This document shows, piece by piece, positions 9,200-18,060 of a stretch of DNA of 64,000 bases. A program made the position numbers and the translations under genes. The DNA lies in NCBI RefSeq assembly GCF_012516375.2, contig NZ_CP051204.2:5828001-5892000 (forward strand). Reading direction: 5' to 3'. Below the pieces are notes generated by a model. It made no database searches. It was not told where the DNA came from and saw only the letters and a list, made by a program, of their open reading frames with translations. Position 1 is the stretch's first letter. Every line of letters begins with the position of its first letter. The DNA is from Chitinophaga oryzae (GTDB lineage: Bacteria > Bacteroidota > Bacteroidia > Chitinophagales > Chitinophagaceae).

Positions 9200-10378
9200 A
9201 TGGACCAACATCAGGACACCTTTGACCTCGCCGCACTGATAGGGCGATGCCTGCGGGGAGAAGCCACCAGCGCGGAGCAGGAGCAGTTGCAGCAATGGCT
9301 GGCAGCAGATCCGCGGCATGAAGCGCTGTACCGCAGCCTTCAGGACCCTGAGCAGGTGGCCGCCGGCATCGCGTTCCAGGAAACGATTGATGTGGGCGCC
9401 GACTGGGAAGCCGTACAGGCCCGTGCGACTGCCGCACCATCTGCCCGCAGGCCGGTATGGATGAAGGTGGCCGCATGGTCTGCCGCTGCAGCGGCCGTGA
9501 TCACCGGCATAGTGTTGTTGTATCCGCAGTCCGCCACCGTTACGGACGCCCGTATAATCGCCGACCAGTCTCACACTTTCCATAACGATGTGCTGCCCGG
9601 AAGCGCCCAGGCCGTTTTACAGCTGGGCAACGGAAAGACGGTAACGCTGGGCAGCCAGGCCGGCAATACCATTACAGAAGCCGACGGCACCACCATCCGC
9701 CGGGACAGTGGCAGCCTGGTGTATGCCGATGCCGGCGACAGCGCCCCCACCGGTTTGTATAACACGCTGACCACACGGGCCGGTCAGTACCAGCTGACGC
9801 TGGAAGACGGCACCAAGGTATGGCTCAACGCTGCATCGTCGCTCACTTTTCCCGTACACTTCAGCGGCGCCGAACGCAAAGTGACGCTCACCGGTGAAGG
9901 ATACTTTGAAGTGGCCGCCAATGCGCGCCAGCCTTTCAAAGTGACTGTCAACCAGGTAGATGTGCTGGTATTGGGCACGCAGTTCAACATCGGGGCCTAT
10001 GGCCCTGCCGTAAAAACGACGCTGGTCAGCGGAACGGTGAAAGTACAGCTGCCCGGTCAACGCTCCTGGCAGCTGTCACCCGGGCAGCAGGCCAGCGTAC
10101 AGCAGGCGCAGGTGTCCATTACCAATGCCGACACTGAAAAAGCCATCGCCTGGAAAGAGGGCATCTTCTATTTCAAAGACGACGACTTCCGGGATATTAT
10201 GGAGCAGGTGGCCCGCTGGTATGACCTGGAGCTGGAATTCAAAGGACCGCTGCCTGCGAAAAAAATCAGCGGCAACATCAGCCGGCAGGCGAGACTGTCA
10301 CAGGTGCTGGAGATGCTGAACTATGTGAGCGGCGCCCATTTTGATGTCAGGGGCCGGACCGTCAGCGTGGGCCTATAA
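9200..10378 (+). CDS. FecR-family anti-sigma factor
   Basis: A 392-residue inner-membrane protein. The cytoplasmic N-terminal region (LIGRCLRGEATSAEQEQLQQWLAADP) would bind the sigma factor. A single membrane helix lies near residues 92-112 (VAAWSAAAAAVITGIVLLY). The periplasmic FecR domain (TRAGQYQLTLEDGTKVWLNAASSLTFPVHF, then GEGYFEVAANARQPFKVTVNQVDVLVLGTQFNI) is followed by a DUF4974-type C-terminal domain (FYFKDDDFRDIMEQVARWYDLELEF). It transmits the signal from the STN domain of the downstream SusC protein to the sigma factor encoded 78 bp upstream. Confidence 0.92.
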   Translation: MDQHQDTFDLAALIGRCLRGEATSAEQEQLQQWLAADPRHEALYRSLQDPEQVAAGIAFQETIDVGADWEAVQARATAAPSARRPVWMKVAAWSAAAAAVITGIVLLYPQSATVTDARIIADQSHTFHNDVLPGSAQAVLQLGNGKTVTLGSQAGNTITEADGTTIRRDSGSLVYADAGDSAPTGLYNTLTTRAGQYQLTLEDGTKVWLNAASSLTFPVHFSGAERKVTLTGEGYFEVAANARQPFKVTVNQVDVLVLGTQFNIGAYGPAVKTTLVSGTVKVQLPGQRSWQLSPGQQASVQQAQVSITNADTEKAIAWKEGIFYFKDDDFRDIMEQVARWYDLELEFKGPLPAKKISGNISRQARLSQVLEMLNYVSGAHFDVRGRTVSVGL

Positions 10379-10474
10379 CGTACACGTATATACGCGACTT
10401 AACGATACCTGTAATGAACAACCAAAAGCTAAAATTAACGGGACATAACCGCTATTAATCTAAAATTCAATCCG

Positions 10475-13400
10475 ATGATGAAAAGATTTATTTCCGCTTG
10501 CCGGCGGGGTATGCCATTCCCTTTGCCTGTAAAAATCAGGGCGGCTGCTCACCTGACCGCCCTGCTGCTGTTACTGGCCGCGCTGAGCGTTTCCGCCGCC
10601 GGTTACGCGCAGAAAATCACCCTGTCCATGCAACAGGCGCCGCTGGAGCAGGTGTTTGCCGCCATCCGTCAGCAGACAGGCTACTATTTCCTGTACAACA
10701 ACGACCTGCTGAAGAAAGCAGGGAAAGTCAGCATACAGGTAAAAGACGCAGACATTACCACCGTCATGGACCAGTGCCTCTCCGGGCAGCCGCTGGCCTA
10801 CAAGATCATTGACCGCACCATTTCCCTGAAAGAAGCGCCGGTAAAGCAGCCCGCCACCCACCTGGCAGCAGATACCGTCATCACCGGTAAAGTGACCGAC
10901 GAAAAAGACGTGCCGCTGCCCGGTGTGACCGTCACCGTAGAAGGTTCTTCCAAAGGCACCGTTACCGACGGCTCCGGCAGGTACAGCATACAGCTGCCCG
11001 CCGGCGCCAAAGCGCTGCTGTTCTCTTTCATCGGCTACAGCAAACAACGCCTGGAGCCCGGCGGCAGCACCCTGCTGAACGTGAAGATGAGCGAAGGCGC
11101 CAAAGGCCTGTCAGAAGTGGTGGTCACCGCGCTGGGCATCAAAAGGGAAAGTAAATCGCTCGGCTATACCGTCGCCGAACTGAAAGGCGCCGACCTCTCC
11201 GAAGGTAAAGAAGTGAATGTGGCCAACGCCCTCTCCGGTAAAGTGGCCGGCGTACAGGTGAGCCGCCCCGCCTCCGGCGCCGGCGGTTCTTCCAAAATCG
11301 TTATCCGCGGTAATAACTCGCTGCAGGGCAACAGCCAGCCGCTGTACGTCGTGGACGGCGTACCGCTGGACAACCAGAACATCGGCGCAGCCGGCAGCAC
11401 CGGCGGCGTGGACTATGGCGATGGCATCTCCAACATCAACCAGGATGATATCGAAAGCATCTCCATCCTCAAAGGGCCTAACGCCGCCGCGTTGTACGGT
11501 CAGCGGGGCAGCAACGGCGTCGTGCTCATCACCACCAAATCCGGCAGCTCCCGCAAAGGTATCGGCATCAAATTCAGCAGCGATTACTCCCTCGGCAATG
11601 CACTGGTGACGCCCGATTTCCAGGATGAATACGGCCAGGGCCTCAACGGCGACTTCACCCACTTCCGGGCCACCGACGGTAAAATATATACCATGGCGCA
11701 AGCCAAAGCACAAGGCTTGCAAGGCATACCCAAAATGAGCGCCGGCCGTGACCGTATCGCCCGCAGCAGCTGGGGCCCTAAAATGGAAGGCCAGCAATAC
11801 GAAGACCAGTGGGGCAATATCCTCAACCTCACCCCTCAACCCAATACCTATAAACAATTCTTTAACCAGGAAAAACAGTTCGTCAACAACATCAGCGCCG
11901 AAGGCGGCAACGAAAAAGTGAACTACCGTTTTTCCTATTCCAATACCCATGTGGACGGCTATGTGCCCTCCAACACGCTGGACCGCCATACCTTCACCCT
12001 CCGCACACAGGCGTCTATCACCCCTAAACTGCAGCTGGACGCCAAACTGAACTACATTAACCAGAAAGGAAAAAACAGGCCTACCCTGTCCGACGCCTCT
12101 GACAACCCGGCCTATCTTTTCATCAGCCAGCCACGCAGCATGCCCATGTACATCCTGGCGGACTACGCCTGGACAGCACAGGATGTGGCCAAGCAGCTGG
12201 GCTACAGCGGCGTTACGCCCGGACTGGAAAAAACCTACGCCACCAACAGTTCCACCGCCAACCCATACTGGACCATTCATAAAACATACAATGCCGACCA
12301 GCGCGACCGCGTGCTGGGCATGCTCCGCCTGTCGTACGACTTCACCAGCTGGCTGAAACTCACCGCCCGCGGAGGTACCGATTTCTACACCGAACAACGC
12401 CTGCGCTACCGCGCCAAAGGTACCTACCAAAGCCAGAACAGAAACGGCGATATCGAAGAAAGAGTGCTGCGGGTAAGAGAAGACAACTACGATGTGTTGC
12501 TCAACGCCAACCTGCCGCTCAACAAAGACTTTACCCTCGGCCTGAACGCCGGCAGCAGCCACCAGAAAAAGTTCTATCGGATGACCGGCAATACCGGCAA
12601 AGAGTTTATTGTGCCGGACCTGCATGTGATCAACAATACGCTGACCAACTCCTACCTGTTTGACCTGCAGGAGTCTGAAATCAATTCCGTATACGGCTTC
12701 GGCCAGCTGTCGTTCCGCGATTACTGGTTCCTCGATTTCTCCGCCCGTAACGACTGGTCCTCTACCCTGTCTGCGAAGAACAATTCTTTCTTCTACCCTT
12801 CCGTGAGCACCAGCGTAATCATGACTGACCTGCTGGACCTGAAGAGCAATGTGCTCACCTACTGGAAGCTGCGCGGCTCCCTCGCACAGGCAGGCAGCTC
12901 CGGCAACCCGTACCAGCTGACCGGTACCTACAGCCTCGATCAGTTCACCCATGGCGGGCAGCCGCTGGGCTATTTCACCGCGGTGATCCCTGACCCTAAT
13001 CTGAAGAACGAGCTTACCACATCCGTGGAATTCGGTACCGACCTGCGGTTGTTCCATAATCGTTTAGGCATCAGCTTTACTTACTATAACGCCGCTACGA
13101 AAAATCAGATCCTCGACGTGCCGCTGCCGCCGTCCAGCAAGTTTGAAGCACGCCGCATCAACGCCGGCGAAATCCGTAACCGGGGCATAGAAGTGTCCAT
13201 CAGCGGTACGCCCGTGAAGCTGTCCAACGGCTTCACCTGGGAAAGTGCGTTCAACTTCTCCCGCAACCGCAATGAGGTAGTGTCTCTCACCGCCGGCGTG
13301 GAAACATTCGTATTGGGCAGCGACCGTGGCATCAACGTTATTGCCGCGCCGGGCAAGCCTTTCGGCACTATGATCGGCACCGGCTTCGCGTGGCTGAAAG

Positions 13401-14053
13401 ATGAAAACGGCAACCGCCTGATAGATCCCAATACCGGCCTGCCGCTGCGTACGCAGGGCCGTCAGCTGACAGAACTGGGCAACGCCCTCCCCGACTGGAC
13501 CGGCGGATTCTCCAACACATTCCGTTATAAGGGCTTCACCCTCGGGGCGCTGGTGGATATCCGCCAGGGAGGCATGGTATACTCCCAGAGCAACCGCGAA
13601 GAGCTGATCTACGGCACCACCAAAAGGACCCTCGCCGGCCGTGACGGCAGCTATGTCGCCAGTGGCATGATCGCCGCCAAAGACAACAACGGCAACTGGG
13701 TAAGCACCGGCAAAGCCAATACCATCGCAGTAAAAGCACAGGACTACTGGAACGTGGTGGCCAGCGACAAAGAAAACGTGGTATCAGAAGAGATGATGAA
13801 CGACGCCAGTTACATCGCGATGCGGGAAATCAGCCTCAGTTACCAGTTGCCCGCACGGCTGTTCTCCGGCAAAATCATCAAACGCGCCGGTATCGGCATC
13901 TACGGCCGTAACCTGTTTTACTTCCAGCGTAAAACAGACGGCTTCTCCCCTGAGGCTTCCGGTTTTAATGTCAACAACTCCTCGCTGGGCCTGGAATCTA
14001 CCGCGCTGCCCATGATGCGGAACTTTGGCATCAACCTGAGCCTGGATTTATAA
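10475..14053 (+). CDS. SusC/RagA TonB-dependent transporter with STN signalling domain
   Basis: A 1192-residue outer-membrane beta-barrel. In order: signal peptide; STN domain (MQQAPLEQVFAAIRQQTGYYFLYNNDLL, about 50-118) that contacts the FecR protein; carboxypeptidase-regulatory-like domain (ITGKVTDEKDVPLPGVTVTVEG, about 135-205); TonB plug (VVVTALGIKRES, then GNNSLQGNSQPLYVVDGVPLDN, about 215-360); and the barrel to the C-terminus, ending with GINLSLDL. The partner lipoprotein SusD starts 17 bp downstream. The substrate is unknown because no glycosidase or peptidase is linked on this strand. Confidence 0.93.
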   Translation: MMKRFISACRRGMPFPLPVKIRAAAHLTALLLLLAALSVSAAGYAQKITLSMQQAPLEQVFAAIRQQTGYYFLYNNDLLKKAGKVSIQVKDADITTVMDQCLSGQPLAYKIIDRTISLKEAPVKQPATHLAADTVITGKVTDEKDVPLPGVTVTVEGSSKGTVTDGSGRYSIQLPAGAKALLFSFIGYSKQRLEPGGSTLLNVKMSEGAKGLSEVVVTALGIKRESKSLGYTVAELKGADLSEGKEVNVANALSGKVAGVQVSRPASGAGGSSKIVIRGNNSLQGNSQPLYVVDGVPLDNQNIGAAGSTGGVDYGDGISNINQDDIESISILKGPNAAALYGQRGSNGVVLITTKSGSSRKGIGIKFSSDYSLGNALVTPDFQDEYGQGLNGDFTHFRATDGKIYTMAQAKAQGLQGIPKMSAGRDRIARSSWGPKMEGQQYEDQWGNILNLTPQPNTYKQFFNQEKQFVNNISAEGGNEKVNYRFSYSNTHVDGYVPSNTLDRHTFTLRTQASITPKLQLDAKLNYINQKGKNRPTLSDASDNPAYLFISQPRSMPMYILADYAWTAQDVAKQLGYSGVTPGLEKTYATNSSTANPYWTIHKTYNADQRDRVLGMLRLSYDFTSWLKLTARGGTDFYTEQRLRYRAKGTYQSQNRNGDIEERVLRVREDNYDVLLNANLPLNKDFTLGLNAGSSHQKKFYRMTGNTGKEFIVPDLHVINNTLTNSYLFDLQESEINSVYGFGQLSFRDYWFLDFSARNDWSSTLSAKNNSFFYPSVSTSVIMTDLLDLKSNVLTYWKLRGSLAQAGSSGNPYQLTGTYSLDQFTHGGQPLGYFTAVIPDPNLKNELTTSVEFGTDLRLFHNRLGISFTYYNAATKNQILDVPLPPSSKFEARRINAGEIRNRGIEVSISGTPVKLSNGFTWESAFNFSRNRNEVVSLTAGVETFVLGSDRGINVIAAPGKPFGTMIGTGFAWLKDENGNRLIDPNTGLPLRTQGRQLTELGNALPDWTGGFSNTFRYKGFTLGALVDIRQGGMVYSQSNREELIYGTTKRTLAGRDGSYVASGMIAAKDNNGNWVSTGKANTIAVKAQDYWNVVASDKENVVSEEMMNDASYIAMREISLSYQLPARLFSGKIIKRAGIGIYGRNLFYFQRKTDGFSPEASGFNVNNSSLGLESTALPMMRNFGINLSLDL

Positions 14054-14070
14054 TCAAAAAAAGAAAAGAG

Positions 14071-15579
14071 ATGAAAACACGCACCCGTTCCATATATGCC
14101 GCCCTGCTGCTGGGAAGCCTTTCCCTCAGCAGCTGCACCAAGAACTTCAACGACCTGAATACGCCACCCACTTCCGTCACCAATATCGATGCGGCCATCC
14201 TGCTGTCCAAAGTACAGAAAGACGCCGCATTCGCTGAAGGCACTGAAACCGCCAATATACAGGTGGGCTCCTGGGTGCAGTACTGGGCCGGCGGCCTCGT
14301 AGCGCCCACCTCCCGTTATATCCAGCAGCCCGATAATAAAATGTGGGAAGCCCACTACACGCTGCTGCGTAACCTCGGACAGATACGCAACCAGGCGCTG
14401 AAAGGTAAGGAAGACGATCCCGCCGGCCGTACCAAACTGGCCATCGCCCGTATCATGGAGATCCATGTATGGCAGCGCCTCACCGATCTCTTTGGCGACG
14501 TACCGTTTTCACAGACTACCGAAGATGCAGCCGACGTCAACAACAAACCCGTTTACGATAGCCAGGAGGCTATCTACAAGCAGCTGATCGCAGACCTCGA
14601 CGCCGCTATCGCTAAGCTCAACAGCAGCGATGCCTCCTATGGCAACGCCGATTTCTTCTATAAAGGTAATGCCGACAGCTGGAAAAAATTCGGCAACGCA
14701 CTCAAACTGCGTATAGGCATGCGCCTCAGATACGCATCGCCGCAGCTGGCCGAAAAAACGGTGCGGGAAGCCATGGGCGGGCCACTGTTTACAGATAATA
14801 AAGATAACGCCGCCGTACCTACGTTCAACGATGCGCAAACCACCAACGCACATCCGATACTGGCGCAGTTCATCTCCGGAAGCCCTGACCTGCGTTACCT
14901 CGCCAGCGCTTTTGTGAGCACGCTGAATGACAAAAAAGATCCGCGGCTGCCGTTCATTGCCGCACCTACCGTCAACTCAAAAAACAGTGGCACTCCCATA
15001 TACCGCGGCATCGGCGTAGCGCTGACAGATGCACTGTTAGCAGGTATCATCAAAGACGACTACTCTACCGCCGCCACCACCACCTGGTTCAACAGGACGC
15101 TCGCCACGCCGATCCCCTGTTATGTGTTCACCTATGCAGATGTATGTTTCTTTAAAGCAGAAGCCGCACTGATAGGCTGGGGCGCCGCGCCGGCCGACGC
15201 GGAGAAATTCTACCAGGACGGCATCAAAGCAGCCATGGCCCTGCAGCCTTACAACATCACCACGGTCCCCCAGGCATATATCGATGCTGAATTTTCTTTC
15301 GCCGGTCTTACCACCGAACAAAAACTGGAGAAAATCATGACGCAGAAATGGATACAGCTGTTTGGCCGCGACTACGAGGCATATGCAGAATGGCGCCGCA
15401 CCGGTTACCCGGCACTCACGCCCGGGCCTAACCAGGGTTCCACCAACGGCACTATTCCCCGCAGGGCGGTCTATTCCTCGCTGGAAGCATTGCTGAATAC
15501 TACCAACTATCAGCAGGCCGTAAAGGGATTATCAAAAGGAGATTCCTATCTCTCTAAAGTATGGTGGGATAAAAAATAA
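14071..15579 (+). CDS. SusD/RagB-family surface lipoprotein
   Basis: A 502-residue lipoprotein with lipobox LSLSSC (Cys at residue 23). The fold is the alpha-helical TPR-like SusD family. Characteristic stretches are LAIARIMEIHVWQRLTDLFGDVPFSQ, YKGNADSWKKFGNALKLRIGMRL and the C-terminal EYAEWRRTGYP-type motif (AYAEWRRTGYPALTPG). It forms the lid over the SusC barrel encoded just upstream and helps capture the substrate. A bidirectional terminator follows at 15601-15636. Confidence 0.92.
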   Translation: MKTRTRSIYAALLLGSLSLSSCTKNFNDLNTPPTSVTNIDAAILLSKVQKDAAFAEGTETANIQVGSWVQYWAGGLVAPTSRYIQQPDNKMWEAHYTLLRNLGQIRNQALKGKEDDPAGRTKLAIARIMEIHVWQRLTDLFGDVPFSQTTEDAADVNNKPVYDSQEAIYKQLIADLDAAIAKLNSSDASYGNADFFYKGNADSWKKFGNALKLRIGMRLRYASPQLAEKTVREAMGGPLFTDNKDNAAVPTFNDAQTTNAHPILAQFISGSPDLRYLASAFVSTLNDKKDPRLPFIAAPTVNSKNSGTPIYRGIGVALTDALLAGIIKDDYSTAATTTWFNRTLATPIPCYVFTYADVCFFKAEAALIGWGAAPADAEKFYQDGIKAAMALQPYNITTVPQAYIDAEFSFAGLTTEQKLEKIMTQKWIQLFGRDYEAYAEWRRTGYPALTPGPNQGSTNGTIPRRAVYSSLEALLNTTNYQQAVKGLSKGDSYLSKVWWDKK

Positions 15580-15600
15580 TCCGTACAAAAAAGACCATAA

Positions 15601-15638
15601 AAAAAGCCGCTGTGCATGGATGCGCAGCGGCTTTTTTT
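15601..15638. terminator. Bidirectional terminator between SusD and WG-repeat genes
   Basis: The arm AAAAAGCCGCTG-T-GCA (15601-15616) pairs with 15621-15636 around a TGGA loop. There is one T-G wobble and the arm ends in a T run. It separates the plus-strand SusCD operon from the convergent WG-repeat genes. Confidence 0.85.
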
Positions 15639-15651
15639 ATGAGTCAGTTTT

Positions 15652-18060
15652 TTACGGATGGTACTCTATAGTACTGTCGAATTCTTCAAACCGGACCACG
15701 TCCGTCAGTTGCAACGGCAACGTTTTCCCGTTGGCAAGCAGGTATACATACCGCTCTCCCTGCCGGCACAATAAAGGATAGGACAACACCGCTGCATTCG
15801 CATAGGGGTTGACGGAAGGATCCAGCATCACGGCAGAGAATCTCGCCGGGGTGACTTCCTTTCCGGCAGCATTAAAGATGGTAAACTGCCGGTCTTTATC
15901 CGCTAAAAAGCCGGTGCCGTTACTTCCGACAAATACCCTGTCGTAGATGGCAGGTACCAGTATTTTTCCGTCACGGCCCGCCATCCCTTTCTTATAGGCG
16001 CGGGAGTAACCGCCTTCCGATTTATAGAGCGGCAGATAAGTACTGTCTTCGTAATCATAGATATACCCGTTCACGTTATAATCATACTCCAGCGGCACCA
16101 ATAGTTTACCGGTAGTATCCGCATATCCGTATTTCCAGTCATCGCCGTTTCTGCGGGCCAGCAGGATAGCGCCCTGTGGCAGCAACGATGCGCCGTCATA
16201 AATAACAGGCACCACTTCCTTGCCGCTGACATTGATGAAGCCCATTTTTCCGTTTTTCACCACCTGCGCCACGCCAAAGGCGAATCTTCCGATCGGCGAC
16301 ACGAGCACGGTATCGTCCTCATATTTCTTCACCATCGGAAAAGACGGGGACACGGCCTTGTTTTCCGCCACATTCCAGACGTACGACTGGCGGCCGTCTG
16401 ACACGATCAGCAGATTGGGCGCATCGGCAGGCGTTACCTCCGTATATGGCAAGGCGGCAATCTTACCGGTTGACAGCGAGAGGACCGCATATGATTTCTC
16501 TTTCATCAACAGGTACTGGTCGCGGTTCATCGGATTGATGTAAGTGTACACCGGCGAGGCCAGTTCTTTGCCGGCCGTGTTGTAAAGGCCGTAAACAATA
16601 TCGCCGGACTCATTTTCCGTCGCCACGCTCAACAGCGAGCTGTCTTCCGGCATCCGGTTTATATATTTGAACTTTGCGGGGATAATCTCCTGTTGTGCAT
16701 CGGCATCGAAAAGGCCGGTACCGGCGCCGGTTTTCACCAACAGCAGGTGATCATTCAACAGCTCATAACTGCTGTATTTCAGGGGCAGCAGCATGGTGCC
16801 ATCCGGCTTGTACAGGCCGGATTTGTCCTGATAGGTCACCGCTATCAGCCCTTTGCCTTTCTCTGAGGAGATGACCTCCACCTCGTGAAAGGCCGGCACT
16901 ACTATCGTCCCGTTCACCGGGTTAAAAAATCCATACAGCGCTTTTTGTTTCAGCGCAAAAAGGGCCATCCCTTCTACGGTTTTCATCGGTTCAATCCCGC
17001 TGTAGTCTTCCTTCAGCAAGGGCTTCCCGGTACTGTCAAACACGTTGTACATACCATTCCGTGCCGCTATAACATAATCACCCGAGCAGATCACTTCTTC
17101 ATCCAGCGACGGTGGTATGACTACCCGGCCGGTCATATCAATGATGCCGGTCTTACCGTCTTTGTGTACAGTCAGGAAAGGGCCACTGGCAAACTGCCCG
17201 TAGGGATCGGAAATATCGTCATACACAAAATCCAGCACCTGTTCCCCGTTGCGGTTTATTAGTCCAAAGCGGCCATTTTTCTTTAGTTTCAGCATAGCGT
17301 CGCCGATCACTTCCATTTGGCTGTATAACGGTTCCCCATATACTTTTTTCCGGGGGATGTTGACCACCACGTCTTTACCATGCTGCCGAAAACTGCACAC
17401 CCACTCATCGCTGCGCATCCGGGAGTGGCTGTGCTCAAAGGCAAAAGGCACCAGTACTTCATTGGCAGCGCTGATGATGCCCCACTGCCCGTTTTTCTTT
17501 GCGTAGAGGTATTCACTTTTCATTCCGCAGCCACCGCAATAATCTATTTCATCATATTCGGCCGGGATCACCAGCTTTTGCCGGCGTACATCGTAGATAC
17601 CCCATTTTCCCTGTTGCTTTACATCGTAACGGTCATCGTCCAGGATGCCCACCTGTTCAAACTGTAACGGCACCAATAATTTACCCCGGGTGTCCGCGTA
17701 AGTCATCTTACCTTGTTTACGCACTTCCAGCCAGACGTTGAACTTTACTTCCAGCTGATCGTATTCCGGCTTCAACAGCCATTGTCCCTTGTCGCTGATC
17801 AATCCTTTTTTACCATTGCTGCTCACGATCAGCATATTCTTTTCCGTATCGGAGTAAACGCTTCCCTCCCGGACACTGTCCACCGGATGATAGACGGCGA
17901 CAATCTTATCAAACACTTTCTGACCGGTGGTGTCAATAAACCAGCTTTTTTCTTTTGTCACAATGCGGGCCAGGCCGTTGGTGAAAACGGACCCCTGCTG
18001 CGCCTGCAAGGCATGCACTGTCAGCACAAGACCTATAAAGAAGCCTGTCTTTCTAATCAT
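15652..18060 (-). CDS. WG-repeat protein, exported (third of a tandem set)
   Basis: An 802-residue protein built almost wholly of WG/KWG-type repeats of about 45-60 residues. Each has a pattern such as GKWGIYDVRRQKLVIPAEYDEI or GKTGIIDMTGRVVIPP. WG repeats are beta-rich modules of unknown function, common in Bacteroidota. The ATG at 18060 is preferred because it begins a signal peptide (MIRKTGFFIGLVLTVHALQAQ) and overlaps the upstream gene's stop by 8 bp (ATGATTAG), a coupling arrangement. It is the last gene of a three-gene tandem. Confidence 0.85.
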   Translation of the reverse strand: MIRKTGFFIGLVLTVHALQAQQGSVFTNGLARIVTKEKSWFIDTTGQKVFDKIVAVYHPVDSVREGSVYSDTEKNMLIVSSNGKKGLISDKGQWLLKPEYDQLEVKFNVWLEVRKQGKMTYADTRGKLLVPLQFEQVGILDDDRYDVKQQGKWGIYDVRRQKLVIPAEYDEIDYCGGCGMKSEYLYAKKNGQWGIISAANEVLVPFAFEHSHSRMRSDEWVCSFRQHGKDVVVNIPRKKVYGEPLYSQMEVIGDAMLKLKKNGRFGLINRNGEQVLDFVYDDISDPYGQFASGPFLTVHKDGKTGIIDMTGRVVIPPSLDEEVICSGDYVIAARNGMYNVFDSTGKPLLKEDYSGIEPMKTVEGMALFALKQKALYGFFNPVNGTIVVPAFHEVEVISSEKGKGLIAVTYQDKSGLYKPDGTMLLPLKYSSYELLNDHLLLVKTGAGTGLFDADAQQEIIPAKFKYINRMPEDSSLLSVATENESGDIVYGLYNTAGKELASPVYTYINPMNRDQYLLMKEKSYAVLSLSTGKIAALPYTEVTPADAPNLLIVSDGRQSYVWNVAENKAVSPSFPMVKKYEDDTVLVSPIGRFAFGVAQVVKNGKMGFINVSGKEVVPVIYDGASLLPQGAILLARRNGDDWKYGYADTTGKLLVPLEYDYNVNGYIYDYEDSTYLPLYKSEGGYSRAYKKGMAGRDGKILVPAIYDRVFVGSNGTGFLADKDRQFTIFNAAGKEVTPARFSAVMLDPSVNPYANAAVLSYPLLCRQGERYVYLLANGKTLPLQLTDVVRFEEFDSTIEYHP

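Noticed and set aside
11111..13057. Long open frame antisense to the first SusC gene (about 650 residues)
   Set aside because: It is a by-product of the codon bias of the real gene: low-complexity Val/Gly/Ala/His-rich, no domain, no start context.
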